A stretch of 64,000 nucleotides of DNA from Albula goreensis (GCA_022829145.1 CM040743.1:8070646-8134645), one strand, 5' to 3'. Counted from the stretch's first letter, positions 38,318 to 51,717 are shown. The notes: generated by a model not told the origin, from the sequence alone. Numbers and translations: made by a program.

Positions 38318-39690
38318 GCAAGCAAATGTTAAATTAAAATTCACAGTTTTTTCTATTGTACATACATAGAGCCAGCATAAATTCGAATTAAATTAATAGG
38401 GCAGAGATGGGGAACAGTTCCTGTAAACATTAAAATTTAATAAAGATACATTGATGGAATTACTTACTTTTCCTCTATACAGTATTTTGCTGTATCATAA
38501 AATAAACACACACTCACACATTTCAAATTGTCTTGACCTTTTTACCTAAATAAATGTCATATTGAGACATGCCTCAGTGCCAGTCAAGATGAAACAGTGA
38601 ACTGACATTACATCAAATTAAAACTGGATCTAAATGCAACAGAGCTAAACACGGACAATGACAGGCAGCCTCTAATGTATTCTGAGCACACTGTGGAACT
38701 CTGGGTAATAAGAATCACATACAATCAGTGTTTACTTCACCACTTCCCCCAGTCTCCAGATATTAGGTGCCCCTGCACAAATGCTAACAAATTTGTGCAT
38801 AGAATCACCGACAATCTTTCTCATGGTTTCTGTGGACACGCATGAAAGGAAATGAATATTCTGTGACCTGACCACGCCATGGCCTGACAGTTTTATTTGT
38901 AGTTTAGCTCCCTGTTAACCGATGAGGCGGTAAATCGCCCTCCTGCATGCGGGGAAATAATGTGGCTCTGGGAATGTATGCTGAATGAGCTCCAGAGACG
39001 GCTTTCTGAGGCAGCAGTCGACCCCTCTGAGGTCAGTGTTATCGGCCAAAGGTTGGGATCCTTTACATGTGAAATCACTGAAATTAAACTGGAATTTTCC
39101 GTGATGAGAAAGGAGATATATATTAGGAAAAAAATAAAATGTGCAATACATTTTAAGCATCAGATATCATTCCAGTCAGTTCTTAAGACATGAATACAGA
39201 ACTACAGGACAATCCCATAGACTCCAGATGTCCACAGAATGTTTATGAGCCTCCATGTTTGTGTGTGCACCTGAGTGAGAGTGAATGTTTGTGAGTGCAT
39301 GCAGGTGCCGTCAGCTTCACTGACCACAGGCTCAGTGCTATGGCTGCTTCAGCACCTATTACACTGACACTGTCTTATCAGGACATTTGGTCAGCTGGGC
39401 AGAGTTGTGGAGAGGCACATAATATTCACAGAAATAGCCAGAAAGAGAGGCCTCTGTCTCTAGGTATTCTCACATAAAATAGTGGGAGTGCTGGATTCAA
39501 TGAAACACTCATAAGGACTGATTAATCAAAACCTTTGCCTCATGTTAATATTTTTGTATGTGCAATTTCAGTGACATGATTTGTAAATGGAGTAGAAAAA
39601 TTTCCTTGACAAATCACAATCTCCTTTAGTTCTTTTGAACCACAAAACAATTTTGCATCTACTTAATGATTTAGTAAATCAGGCAGATAG

Positions 39691-39835
39691 TGATTTTAAA
39701 TGCATATGCAATTCAGTCAAAACCAACTTGAGTCTCTTTATGGGGATGTATTATTGCGTTTTATAAAGATTATAAAGACATTCTAAAGGGATCTAAGTCA
39801 ACGTTAAGGACAAAGGCTGAATGTAACCAGGCTAC
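39691..39835. mobile_element. Copy of a GATTCAATC-ended short element (decayed)
   Basis: TGCATATGCAATTCAGTCAA, AACTTGAGTCTCTTTATGGG and a right-hand GGCTGAATGTAACC. It lies 120 bases before the copy at 39955. Confidence 0.45.
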
Positions 39836-39954
39836 AGAGATGCAGCCCTGTTGGGTTGCACATGTATGTTACAGGCCTTTTCTGACTGCTGACTCTCTAA
39901 TTGGTCCCCCAAGGTAGACACTGCTTTGGAGGAGGAGCTCGGGGAGGGAGGGTA

Positions 39955-40164
39955 TTTTAATCAAGATGGACATAAGTCTCTATAAGAGTATGTACTATTC
40001 TATTTTATAATTAAAAGAACGCATTCTGGGGAACATGTGCACTTGTCTTAAATACAATATAACACACATTATACTCAAAGGAAACCATGGTGTAATACAA
40101 AGTAGTTTTGATTGAATTGCCTATACCCATAAGGAGACAAAGTGCGTTTGATTGAATCTCGCCC
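39955..40164. mobile_element. Copy of a GATTCAATC-ended short element
   Basis: Right end in reverse complement: GGGCGAGATTCAATCAAACG, then CACTTTGTCTCCTTATGGG and TATAGGCAATTCAATCAAAA. The left end has ATAAGTCTCTATAAGAGTAT. Confidence 0.6.
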
Positions 40165-41099
40165 AAACACATTAGCTGTGATCTGAAGAGACTCCGTTTG
40201 GGTTTCATTATTGTATGAGACCTGTGATGTGAATGAGAAGCTTTGTGTTTGTTTCTGTTTGACATGTTTCTCCTGCGTCAGGATGTTGAAATGAAGTTTG
40301 ATCCTAGATTGTGTCTGTGATGAAATCTCTGTCACACTGTAAGGTTGTGAACGCATTGCGTAGGTTGTGCAGTGTCTCGCTGCAGCTGTGAAACAGAGAT
40401 GTGTTTTCACTGCCCAAAGCGCATCATCTGTGGTACGTCGTTAAAGAGGTTTAACACATCTCCATCTCTTGAGGGCAACATTGTCAATAAATGATGGAAC
40501 ATTCCATTTCCATGGGAACTAAACATGTAAAAATGAACAGCTCCTTTTGTTCTTCATGAGTTTGACAGGAGTTGCTTTGCTGTACTGTGGTAGCGTGAAT
40601 TTTTCTCTCTGGATTTCTTTCTTTTTTTTGCCTGAGGGTCCATTTTTGTGAACACTGTGAGCTGTCATTCCTCTTCTTATGGCTTGATTTTCTTGACATC
40701 ATGGCCTTTTTCACAAAGTGTTCTTCACAGTGCACCATCCAGGACAAACACAAATTTTGTCTTCAGGTTTTGTTCTGGAATGCATACATGCATAATAAGA
40801 AATCATGAATGTATGTCCCAAAGAAACAAACAGATCAGTGAGTGCCATGTTGGTTTAGTGTAGTTTCTTAACATTAATGTTTTATAGTTTTACATGGCTG
40901 AAAGACTTCCATTACTTCTGTTTTCATGTGATTGATTCATGCAGCTGGATATCCACAGGAGAAGATTTCTCAGGACATATGAACAGTGCAATCCAATCTT
41001 ATAATGACCGGGTGCCGAGCAAATACCAAATATGATATGAAAAAATATAAAATTAAATGCACTCAACATTTAATGTTTGTGACAATATGTTTAATGTTT

Positions 41100-41100
<1 letters not shown>

Positions 41101-41145
<45 letters not shown>
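41101..41145. repeat. (AAT)n microsatellite
   Basis: About 15 AAT units. Confidence 0.95.
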
Positions 41146-44100
41146 TTTTTTCTGAGATTGATTTTGATTTGAGTGTCATGGCTGGTGACAGGGCCTGGAG
41201 TTGTCCTTGATCGTTGGGCTGAGTCCGTCGAGATGTGACAGTGTCTGACAGGGCTGTGTGCTAATTTAGGCCTCTCTGAATAACATCCCTGCTGACCAGC
41301 GGCCTCTACACTTCTTTGTGCCGAGCATTGTGGGTAGGGTGAGGTGGCGTGGGGGAGGGGGTTGCTGGGAGGCAGGGTTGAGAGCCAGTCACAGTTAAAT
41401 TCCCTTGCTCTGTGTGGTCAGAGACACTGGGAAACGCACTGCTGTCAGCACGCATCTGTCTGTGGCAGTAATGAAGGTCAAAATCCAGCCCCATAGCATG
41501 AGGGAAATTATACAGCTATGCTGAGTTACTATAAGGGTGATATTATGTGCGTATCACCTCTACCTGCTGCGGGGGAAAAATCCAAAGATGTGGCAGAATT
41601 TAAATGACTGGAAGGACAAAGACAGTGGCTGTCAGGGAATGCAAGTCAAATGTATCCCACATTTTTGCAGGTTCATAAAGCAGTGATTTTATGTCTAGGT
41701 ATATAATTAATATACACCGTAGATATATTGCCTACATTTATGGCGTTCAGTTTATGAAATGTAAGTCATTGAGACAATTCCTTTGGGCTACCAGCTGAAC
41801 TAGTTATTTCTTCCTTTTAACACAGGCAGTACATTTGAGTGTAAGGGCTTTAGACAGTTACATTAGATTGCCTTTTGCCTGAGGACTTGTCTTTTTAAAT
41901 GAAGAAATGGAAGGAACAACATCAGAGTTAGGGATGTAACAGAAATGAACACACCCACAGGAAATAATTGGCCGGGTACAAACAGTAAAATAGAAGGCTT
42001 TAATAGCTGGTATTGTGTGGATGTCATCCAAGGGGAAATGTATTGATATCTATACAGATATATTTCGGCCAGATGGCATGCTTTGTCTGGGGCAACAGGC
42101 TGGAATCCAGAAATTTTCCTGCATGGTTGTGCATTAAAAATAACTCACTGTCATAACTTCTCATTACTTGTTCTTGTTATAATGGGATATTTGAAACAAA
42201 ACATCATGAACAGTCAAAGGTATATAAACTGGAAGAATGTGCATACATGGGTGTGTTGCGGCACCTTTGTTCGGCAACCAGACATTACATTTTTTGTAGC
42301 CAAATTTTTGTCTTTTTTTCAATCCACAGCTGAACTTGCTGATCTCCAACAAGCAACTCTTTCCTACCAACTTCAGGAGGCGAGAGCTGGAGCCCAATCA
42401 CCTTTCTCATTTATGTGGCAACAACCACTCATTACGAGGACAGTATGAACTCAGCTCAAACAGCCGGAGGCAGGCATGACCAGGAGAGGCAAGTAGAGAG
42501 TGATGAGACCAGCTAAAGCAGCTAGCTTACCCTGTATCCTTCCCCACAGCTCTGAGCCTGAGGTCGCTTTGTGAAGCCTTCAGTGCTAGCTGGCAGCAGT
42601 GCAGATAGGAGCTGGACACCCGCCCAGTCACAGGGCTCACGCTCGCTTCCAGAACGAGCAACTTTACAGCAACAAGCCACCCGGTGGTCCATGATATTTT
42701 TTAATAAACTCTCACCCTGCCGACAGATGCGTGCGTATGAGTGTTTATGTGCGCGTCTTGTGTTTGAGCGGTGCTGCCTCAAGTTTTGCAGTCGGTTGCG
42801 ATATCTGCCAGGACAGCGTCTGAGGCTGAAAGGTGCTGTCCTCGATGCGCAGCCACGGTTGTCAGCGTTTGTGTCATTCGTCGTGGTTACGGACAGGACG
42901 CTGGCGGATGAGCTCCTGCGTGTGACGAACACGCCTCCTGATGGGAGCCCTCTCACATCCTGCCATTAAACCCATTCACTTCTGGACACTCAGCCATGAC
43001 TCATTTTGCCCTGCAGTCAGACGCGGAACGTTACACCTTTTGATCCAATAATGCTGCAAGGGGCAGACAGACCAGGTGGGCTCGTGTCACAGCGGTCCTC
43101 ACCACACACCTGTCACACTGTGACCTGGAGAGTGAGGCCACAGCTTTCAGAAAGCAATCTGTGATTCACTGTGAAAGGCTATAGTTTTGTACAGTGCAAG
43201 CCTCAATTCAATACCAAGAATTCTCTGTAAGGTGTTTTCTCCTCGGCTTGGTTGACTCGGTTGGACGCGTCAACAAACTAGACGCTCAATTAAATTTTCA
43301 TTGCAGTTGGACTAAATAAGAGCCCAGAGGTAGAATAAGCTGTAATTTCACCTCTCTGCATTTATGTAATGATTCATGGATTAAGATTGAGGAAGAGTTT
43401 GTAAAAGGTGTGAGGGGGTTAATTAAAGATGTGTAGTAGTTAAAGACAGGTTAAGTGTGAATTATGTTAAGGGATGTGCTTGGTTTTGTCAACAGCACAA
43501 TCCCTGTGATATCATGTGCTGTAGGGTTTGTCATCCTGAGTCATTCAGCCTGGGACTCACATGTCATTTCAATACAGACTAAAAAGCACATCTTTCCACT
43601 GGAAAAACAGGCCTGTCACAGGAAATCATCCCCCAGGTTTGGTTTAGTGTGCTGCTGCAGCAGAACCAGTACAGGCCCTCTGCACTTACCTGTCAACACA
43701 CCACATAAATCTCCTTAACTGGGTTGTTTTTGTTTTGATGATCTCTGAAGGAACGACAGCTCACATTGAAATAAATGGGGTGGCCGCATCCCAAAGTGAA
43801 ACTCCCGAATTCACTGACTCTGAATTTATATCAGGGCGAAGATCCCAGACAGAGAACTAAACAGCGTCCTAGTTTAAAATTGGTTTGTCAACAGTAATGC
43901 CAAACTACAAACATTGTGTTGGAAAAAGAGGAGTTCCTGCCCTACAGTTGTTTGTGAGTAGTTTGTATGTAATATATGTGACAGGTGAAGTAAACATTTT
44001 GTCTGCAGCCTTGTCTTCTTCATGCTACCATTCAGGAGCATAGAGCAAATGTACATTTTCTGCCAGAGCTGGGTAACTCTGACTTTATTGCACCCCTTTA

Positions 44101-44654
44101 CCCAGTAGTGCAGTGGTAACTGAGGAGGTGAGAGTACTGTCTAAGCAGGTAGGCACACTGTTACTCCAATTCCCATATTTATTCATAATTGCAATAATAA
44201 TGGTAATAGATTAGTATAATGTATGTCCGCAGTAGTGTAGGTGAGGATTCTCTGTATATGGGTACACATCCCCGCTCATCCACTGTCCCATCATTCAACA
44301 CTGCATCTAAACAGACCTGGTTAAGCTGCAAATTAAACATTCAAAGATGGCTGATCGCCTCATTAGCATGTGCCGGTCCTCCCATTTTGCTAATGTGCTT
44401 TAATTAGATTAATTAGAGCAGATCCAATCAGTGTAATAAATGGTGTTAATCTCTTTCGCTGTTCAGCCCATCGGTTCACCCAGTTTTGGGTGTCAGTCTC
44501 AAAATGCTGTCAGGAGCCACCTGCCGACGCTCTCGGGGGGCCCTCCGCCTCTGTGTGAGAGGGCTACACCTGTATGCACTGGGTCTCTGCTGGGCTGCGG
44601 TCATGCTAAAGGACAGGTTTGCTTTTCTTTAATAAAATAGGAAAATAGTCTGTG

Positions 44655-44798
44655 CTGCTTGAATTGCATATGCCCTTAAAGTGTATGTTTGATTATTTTT
44701 AACAGCATATGTAATCTGTTAAAACAGACTTTAAGTTGCTAACATTATCAATTTCTTTGAGTGAATTAGGGAGGCTGAAATGCATTTGAATCAAGCCC
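44655..44798. mobile_element. Copy of a GATTCAATC-ended short element (decayed)
   Basis: GAATTGCATATGCCCTTAAA, AAAACAGACTTTAAG, TTTCTTTGAGTGAATTAGG, and a right end that in reverse complement reads GGGCTTGATTCAAATGC. Confidence 0.5.
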
Positions 44799-45564
44799 TT
44801 TGTATGTTATAAAATAGAATGGGCCTCTGACTGTGTAGAAATAGTTTCCTAAGGCTTTTTACCAAGTGCAGAGCTCTTCTCCCAAACTGCAGCGATGATT
44901 CACACTTTAGAGAGAGAGAGAGAGTGGGCTTTCACCGCTCTTATCGAAGCAGGCCTGTCTGTTTTTATTCTGTCAAATGATCAGATGGAACCAGATCATG
45001 TGACCCAGTGACTCTTGGGTGAGCTGCTGGAGCAGAACAGAGTCAGTTTCAATTACAAAGTAAATGCCCAGACTGAAGCCCCATGCTGATGAAGGCTCTA
45101 TCATAATGATTTATGCTGATTATGCACATATTCTGCCAGAATTTCTGGCAGAATAAATTGTGGGAAATTAACTGTGAAATTCAATGCGCAGCTGTGGGTA
45201 AAGGGGGGTTGTGGCGCAGTGTCACAAGGTGAATGATGTGGTATGGCGGTGGTGCGTTTCGAGGAGGGGTGGGGGTCTGGTGCAATCGATATATCTCTCC
45301 CGGGATTGGTTGAACACATAATCTCGTCATAATAACGTTCACAAAGTAATCACCTCAGATCATCGCTCTCTGGTGGCGGCGTTGGCGACATAAGATAGGA
45401 GTGGAATCTGCAGCGTGACAATGTGGAAGGCTCGTGGTCACGTGAATGGAAAAAACACGTGTTCGAGTTCATGGCTGGGCTGAGTGAGGAGGGGGATGGG
45501 GGAATAGCGTACCTTACCTGGAAACTATATGATTTTTAAAGGGACATATTTTCTGGGTCCTTGT

Positions 45565-45585
45565 TTCAGAACGAGGGACAGCATC
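45565..45585 (+). promoter_or_regulatory. RE1-like REST motif, left member of an inverted pair
   Basis: TTCAGAACG, then AG, then GGACAGCATC. The core GGACAGC is intact; about 16 of 21 positions agree with the RE1 consensus. It is 1.8 kb beyond the 3' end of the bhlhe22 CDS. Confidence 0.5.
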
Positions 45586-45616
45586 GTCGTTAAAAAGAAA
45601 TTCACATTGAGCGGGT

Positions 45617-45637
45617 GGTGCTGTCCCTGGTTCTGAA
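45617..45637 (-). promoter_or_regulatory. RE1-like REST motif, right member of an inverted pair
   Basis: On the minus strand: TTCAGAACC, AG, GGACAGCACC, about 18 of 21 consensus positions. It is the mirror of the motif at 45565. Confidence 0.6.
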
Positions 45638-45641
45638 ACAA

Positions 45642-47393
45642 TGTGGTTTTTCTTAATTTTCAGCCTTATTATTTAACTCTGACGACGAAACATGATATTC
45701 TCAAAGGGTAGGTCAATGATAGGTCCTTTATGGTGATCTCTGTTGTAGTTCCCATGGTAATTGTTGCTTGTGGTTTTGCTGTTTTTTCATGAGGAAATAG
45801 AGCAAACTAAATTTAACAGACAGAATTAGTTCTGTAGTAAATGTTGTCTTTTCAAAATGTTTTCAGAAATGTTCCTTGGCGATTAAATTATTCCCAATCA
45901 CCACAGAGGACACCTTGATCTGAAACTTGGCCCACAAATCAACGTTAGTCAGTGTTAATTATCCACGTGATCTATCATTGAAGATACCTAATTATGGCGT
46001 TAAGTGTTTTAATTATATTCGATAATAACATGTAAAAGGTTTAATTACCTCCGTGGAACATTGCAGTAATTGTATTGTGGCTTTATAATATTAGCTTCCA
46101 AACACGGTTGTTTTCAGGTGAACATTGGGCCGTAGTTGTGGCTATTGTTTTCATTAGAATACAACTAATTACAACAGTCATTTTCATACATATTCATTTA
46201 CAAAGAAGAAAAAGTCTGTTGATAAAGCAGACTGTATGTTAGCGCTTAAACCACCTGTTTTTTTTCCACCCACCGAGCTACGTATAGTCACATACACGTG
46301 CGCACAGACAAACATTTTATTTGGGGAAAATGGGCAATAATATCGTATTCATTCAAAATTAAATGTCATCACAAGGCATCCAGAAAGCAACACATTTCCC
46401 CCCAAAACATTTAAATAACGCTGCCTAAAATGAAGGACACATAAAATGTATCTGATGTGGTAACATGGTATAGGTCCATATGCAATGATTTTATGACCTT
46501 GACCAGTCAAAGATTATGAGCACGACAAAAAAATACATTGTCTGAGGTGGAAAAATCAACAATGGCAGCCGACACACAGTAATATAACACAGTAATATAT
46601 CACCGCAGTGTCAGTTTAGGTTATCAGTGTCAATGCAGCAAACATTGTAATCAGAACGTAGTATTGATATATATAAACCACAGGTATGGACAGGAAGTAA
46701 TCAAACACACCGTGGTAACTATACATCTTAACAAAATAACGTTCCAAGCTTAACAAAACCATCAAGGAAATGCAACGCCAACTGTGCATAGTTGGAGCAT
46801 CATGAAGAACTGGAATAAGTCGTCCCCAGACAGACTAACAAAATCCAAAAGCAGAAACTTCTTTTTATAATCGCTATTTTTGCCATTAATGTACTAACAT
46901 CAGTACATTACCTTATTAACTTATGCCATTATAAATTATCTTTTTATTCTGTTGGAATTAAGGTTTTTACAAGCATACCTTCATTAAGCATTGTATCAGT
47001 TTCATGAATAAAATTCGAAAAGCAGTAACATTGCTATGAATCTACAGAAAATGTCATTGAATTTAAAGCAGTAGTTGTCGCCAGTTCAAAAAAACGCTGT
47101 TCGTCAGCAACCGCTGTATGTAACAGCAATATGATCCATACAACAAAGTGTTCTGTCATCTCTCATAAATGCTTTAAAACAGTGAAATAACACAAAGCAA
47201 TCCTGTATTATCATTTTCATTATGTATACAACCAACCAAAACTTGTTGAACTGTTTCATTTTGGGTTTTGTGAATGGAAGCTGCAAACCTTTTTTTCAGT
47301 ACGATGAAGTTCACATAGGTCCAAATACATTTTTAATTCTTTGTTCTGTGTACAAAAGTTACTGAGACAGTTCCGGTTGTGGTTTTCTTGCGT
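45642..47393. other. bhlhe22 3' UTR and downstream flank
   Basis: AT-rich sequence with many TAATTA-like cores and no frame of note. The part next to the stop codon must include the bhlhe22 3' UTR; the rest looks like regulatory flank. Confidence 0.5.
46943..46948 (-). terminator. bhlhe22: Candidate poly(A) signal for bhlhe22
   Basis: AATAAA on the minus strand (TTTATT on the plus strand), about 450 bases after the bhlhe22 stop codon. It is the first canonical hexamer I found downstream. Another lies at 46316-46321. The choice between them is not decided by the sequence. Confidence 0.35.
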
Positions 47394-48107
47394 CTAATGC
47401 TTTCCCGTGCACTGTTTGTAGAGCTTAGATGTCAGGTTACTGAGAAGGACACATTTCTCGGTACAAGAGCTTGCTGTAACTCCGGCACTGAAGGCAAAAC
47501 CGGTCGGTTGTTCGTAGCCACCCAATGCCGGACTTAGTGCAGTCGCAGTGGGCAGAGAAGTTGTAGAGATACCTTGACCTTGGTTGAGATAAGCCACCAG
47601 CTTTCTCATTTCATCCAACGCCTGTGCCTGCATGAGAATATAATTTTTGGCCAGGAGCAGTGTTGCAATTTTTGAGAGTTTCCGTACGGACGGGCTGTGC
47701 GCATAGGGGATAACTGACCTCAGTTCGTCCAGAGCGTCGTTCAGGTCGTGCATGCGCCTCCGCTCGCGTGCGTTGGTGTTGAGCCTCAGTGTTTTCTGCT
47801 CTCCCTTTTTCTCACCCGCGCAAGCTATGCCATTTGGCGCCCTCGGGTCTGCCATATCACACCTTTCGTCGCTGTCATCGTCCGGGCTCTGTTCTCCGCC
47901 GCTGCTCTCTGCTACCGAGATCCTATCGCCCCTTTCCCCGTAAATCTTACTAAAAGATCCGGTAGGTAGACTAAGCACCCCAGGTCTACCCCCTGCCAAT
48001 ACTTTGGACTGAACTGGGTCGGAGTGTGTCTGATCGAAACATCTGATTGGCGACTGGAGATTATATGATGGAAGATTGATATCAGCAGCAGATTCGAAGG
48101 CGTCCAT
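47394..48107 (-). CDS. bhlhe22: Class E bHLH transcription factor, bhlhe22 (BHLHB5) orthologue
   Basis: An intact single-exon frame of 237 residues ending in TAG. In the Olig-related family this is a DNA-binding repressor that acts in the nucleus of differentiating neurons (retina, spinal cord, cortex). The bHLH spans about residues 107-164: basic region [19 protein letters not shown], loop [10 protein letters not shown], helix 2 [19 protein letters not shown]. The acidic block [17 protein letters not shown] (64-80) and a cysteine-rich tail, EKC...KQCTGKH, are signatures of BHLHE22 rather than BHLHE23 or OLIG. A TAA lies two codons upstream of the ATG, so this frame cannot extend further 5'. 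The human protein (about 381 residues from memory) has a longer N-terminus and glycine/serine-rich spacers that are absent here. A similar N-terminal block may exist in the adjacent frame just upstream (see findings). The identity is very secure; the exact N-terminus is not. Confidence 0.96.
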   Translation of the reverse strand: MDAFESAADINLPSYNLQSPIRCFDQTHSDPVQSKVLAGGRPGVLSLPTGSFSKIYGERGDRISVAESSGGEQSPDDDSDERCDMADPRAPNGIACAGEKKGEQKTLRLNTNARERRRMHDLNDALDELRSVIPYAHSPSVRKLSKIATLLLAKNYILMQAQALDEMRKLVAYLNQGQGISTTSLPTATALSPALGGYEQPTGFAFSAGVTASSCTEKCVLLSNLTSKLYKQCTGKH

Positions 48108-49060
48108 TTTTTATCCCAGACAAAACTGAGACCTCTGTGGAAAATGTATTTTTTCTCCCTGCAAGCTGGTATTCTTGAGCTCTTTCGTCCCACTGTATCT
48201 CTCACCACGACGAATCGCATCAAAGTTTAAGCCACCTCCCACGGTGGTCTTGAGGCGCCGTCCGCTTGTCAGGTTGTAGTCTATGTGGGCTGTAGCTCAA
48301 ACTGTGGCGCTACCCACAAGCCTTTGTTCTGACACGAAGCCAAATGCCGCTATCAAGAGAAAAAGCTGAACTGTACCTTACTACAGTCTCTCCCAAACTG
48401 GGACCACAAGTTCCTCCCCGCATCATTTTAGCATACTGAATATCCTTACAATTGCCCACCATTATGCTTGGCGCTCCTGTGACTTGAGGTGGAACCAAGG
48501 TATTAACATAACAGACGCAAATCAGCGAATACAGTGAAGACTTCCAGTGAAAATAATATTTTAAGTGTAGGACTAGACTTTGTCTGCACACCTTTTTTCA
48601 CCAGTGGTTTCACATTTAAGTATCTTTTTCAGAACATTTTGAAACTGGGGAGCTACCAGAACACTCACACATAAACACCACACACACACACATTTTACCC
48701 AATACCACTCTGAATTGATGTTTAATTTGCTTCTTTACCATACAAAAGAGACAGTTCGCATACCCTCTGGTCTGCTCCACCCAAGGTGAAGGAATACAAG
48801 CATGACACAGAACTGTGGTTTCAACTTTTATTATCCAACATTCTTTGCAGGTACCTGTCAACGGATAACCTTCATGGATTTGAGATCTCATAACACTTGA
48901 TGTACTGCACAACACACATACACACACTGTGGATGCGTAGCTCGACATTGCAAAACTCGTGAAACCATTCTCCCAGACTTTAATCATACTCTTCACTCCA
49001 GGGGATACTCAAGTCAGCGTAGGTTCACTGGCAGAATTCCCCTGCAGTGCCACACATCCA

Positions 49061-49076
49061 CCACTAGATGGCAGAA
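49061..49076 (+). promoter_or_regulatory. CTCF-like motif
   Basis: CCACTAGATGGCAGAA, forward orientation, about 0.95 kb upstream of the bhlhe22 start codon. Confidence 0.55.
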
Positions 49077-51717
49077 ACACACAGCAACATGGCTGCAGTC
49101 CCTGTACAGTGCCCTGTTCAGTTCCTCCCACCTCTTTATAATGAATGCCGAATATATACTTATATACAGTCGTGATGGGGGAGTGAAGTTTAAAACGTGA
49201 CCTGAAAATGGACGGTGCTTCCACATGGTATGAACGACTCGGTGAGTTGAAGCAATCGTGCTTTGCTGTGAAGAGCAAAACATTTCAGTCACTTCTTACA
49301 AATCACTGAATTGCAGCCATGCATAGCCCTACCCATTATGAGGTTGCTGAAATCTCACTCTCCAATCACTAATATAGACACAAGAACAGGTTCAAAAGCA
49401 CAAACAGCACCTTTGACACAGATACAATGGTACTGAAAGTGATTTTAAAAAATAAAAACACATAGCAAATATATTTCTGTACATATCACAAAATGCAATA
49501 TACAGTAGGTGGGGGGGAAAAAAGAAGGTTGTCTTGAATATTTGAATAAAAAAAAAACCAAAGCTTTGCATGTGCCAGAAAATAATGAGTTGGTGCCATC
49601 TCAATCTTTTGATGTGGAATGTGTACATTGATTCAAATTTTGATGGAAACATCACACAAATTTCCCTTGGTTAGTATTTATGCTACATACTAAGGTATAT
49701 CTCTGAATATTAGTGTATATATCTAAATTTGCACTTCACACAATGGATATTCTAACGCTCTCAAGGCAACATGAAGGGCTACCCTTGTTTAATTCAACCA
49801 AATTTTATATTTTGTTGAAAAAGCCCAACACATACTTGGATATAAGACACCAGGAAGTATTTTAGTTAGAACGTAAACAAGCACACACAAGGAAGCGGCC
49901 ATTATGAGGCCAATTCACACGTTCCTGGTACGTAAAACTAAGCTCTCTCTCTGGGTTTCAGGTTTGGTCACACCTGCGTCCCAGAACAGCATGCCGGTCG
50001 CAGAGTGATCAGGAAATTGCGCTCAACAAGAACACTTCACTGCCAACAAGACCATCTCTCAAAATTCAGGAGCAAGGGATCAATAACCATCTCACACACA
50101 GTAAAACATTGGGAGGGAGAAGACAACGTGACAAAGTTCATGTATATATTTATACACATACATACTCCAATATATCATGACATCAAAACATGCTCTCCTC
50201 TTGTTTCTCTGCTTCAAACGATTATTTTTTTTCCCCCAACACAGTACTCCCCTACAGTAGTCAAGGAAACAGTCACTCAGGTGATTGGGAGACAGGCCTT
50301 CCAGCTCAGGGGAAGAAACCTATACACTGGCAGAGGAAACAGAAAGGTAAGTAAGGTAACCAATACCTGAACTGATCCTCAACCTGTCTTTGACTGGTTT
50401 TAATCATTTACAAACAAAGAATATTCAATAAGGGGTTCCCATACATTTAATCATGTTGCAATAACTTTTTTTAATCATCTGAAAATGTAGCATTACCTTC
50501 ATGCACTTCAACTTTAAGATGTAACAAATTCAGGTTTCTATGGGTTTAAAACCTAGTTATGTTTAAGGAAAACTGTCCACAGACATCCTTAACGCTCAAA
50601 TCTGATTTGTTTTTCAAATCCATTCTGTTTTGGGGGCTGTTCCTGCAATATTTTACAAGTGACCAAATCTGATTCATGTAATCAGATGACATGCTAACTT
50701 TTTGAACCACCAACCCACAAACTGGATTAGAAATCCAGATTTTTATGTGACTACCTGCTATTTAGGCCTTAGGGAAAAGATCAGATCGAATTCACATATG
50801 GAAAAACATCAGATCTGAGTCACTTCAGGGTGGCTGTCTAAAAGCTGCCGTTAAGCTAAATCATGGCACAACCTCATCATCACCACTAAAAACTGGAGAT
50901 TACATACACAAAGGCACTCACAACATGAAACACAGTCAGCTCCTTGAACCAGCAGGTGACAGTTGATCCCTCACCAAACTGGCCAGCTAGAGGGCAATAA
51001 AAACCAATCAAAAACAGGTCATGGATCAATAACGGCTTTTAAATAAAGACGAGTACTCCGACTTCTGTCACAAATCAACAAATCTGCCTAATCACAAACA
51101 CCTGGCGACAACATGATGACAACAAACTTCATGCCTTACATTTAACTTTCCCAGAGACTGCGTGAGATCTGAGCATGCGGTGTATGGCTAGTTAAGAGCA
51201 GGCACCATATTTGTATATGAACACACCTGATTGAAAAAGGGCACTCATGAAAGTTACACACCGATCTGTGGTTGTTTCACGGGCGTGGATTTAAGGACAC
51301 TGCTGGCTCCATGAACTCTAAGGATTACTATATTCAGATGGAGGTGCTCTCATAAAACACATTTGGCAAGTTCAGCGACTTCTCACAAAATATGCTTAAA
51401 GACCTATGAGAAATGGCAAACTAAGGTGTAGAATCAGATATGAGGAGCTTGATGAAGAGAATCATAATTCATTTCAGATAAAAACACAGAAGTACTTAGA
51501 ACTTTAATGGTGTACTGGTGAGCATTACTCTGGGTTTCTTCTGAAATACTTGTACATGGTTTGAAGGTTTACTCAGTAATGTTGCCATCGGAGATGCAGG
51601 TAAAGATGAATAAACTGAGTGATGACGCCAAAGTAGAGCTATGTAAGAGAGATGGGAGCTACTGCGCTGTGGGGACACCTGCTGCAGTCCTGGACTAGAG
51701 CTGTGCTCCTCTTTAAA

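Larger units (their letters stand above)
32816..45560. other. Non-coding interval between mir-124 and bhlhe22
   Basis: No exon recognised. It contains the Tc1 relic, copies of the GATTCAATC-ended family, two trinucleotide repeats, CTCF-like motifs and the POU palindrome. The 42.5-43.0 kb part is GC-richer with open frames on both strands (132 and 144 codons) that match nothing known to me. Confidence 0.6.
45561..45641. repeat. Inverted repeat: 23-bp arms with a 35-bp spacer
   Basis: Arm 45561-45583 and arm 45619-45641 are reverse complements at 22 of 23 positions. Each arm is mostly an RE1-like motif plus the shared flank TTGT. The spacer is AT-rich. Confidence 0.85.

Noticed and set aside
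39340-39365. TTCAGCACC, a perfect RE1 left half
   Set aside because: No GGACAG half follows at normal or extended spacing.
42831-42851. Possible RE1-like motif GGTGCTGTCC followed by TCGATGCGCA
   Set aside because: Only the core half matches; the second half departs at several key positions.
42522-42969. Opposed frames of 144 and 132 codons
   Set aside because: A GC-richer stretch lacking stops on both strands; neither translation resembles a known protein.
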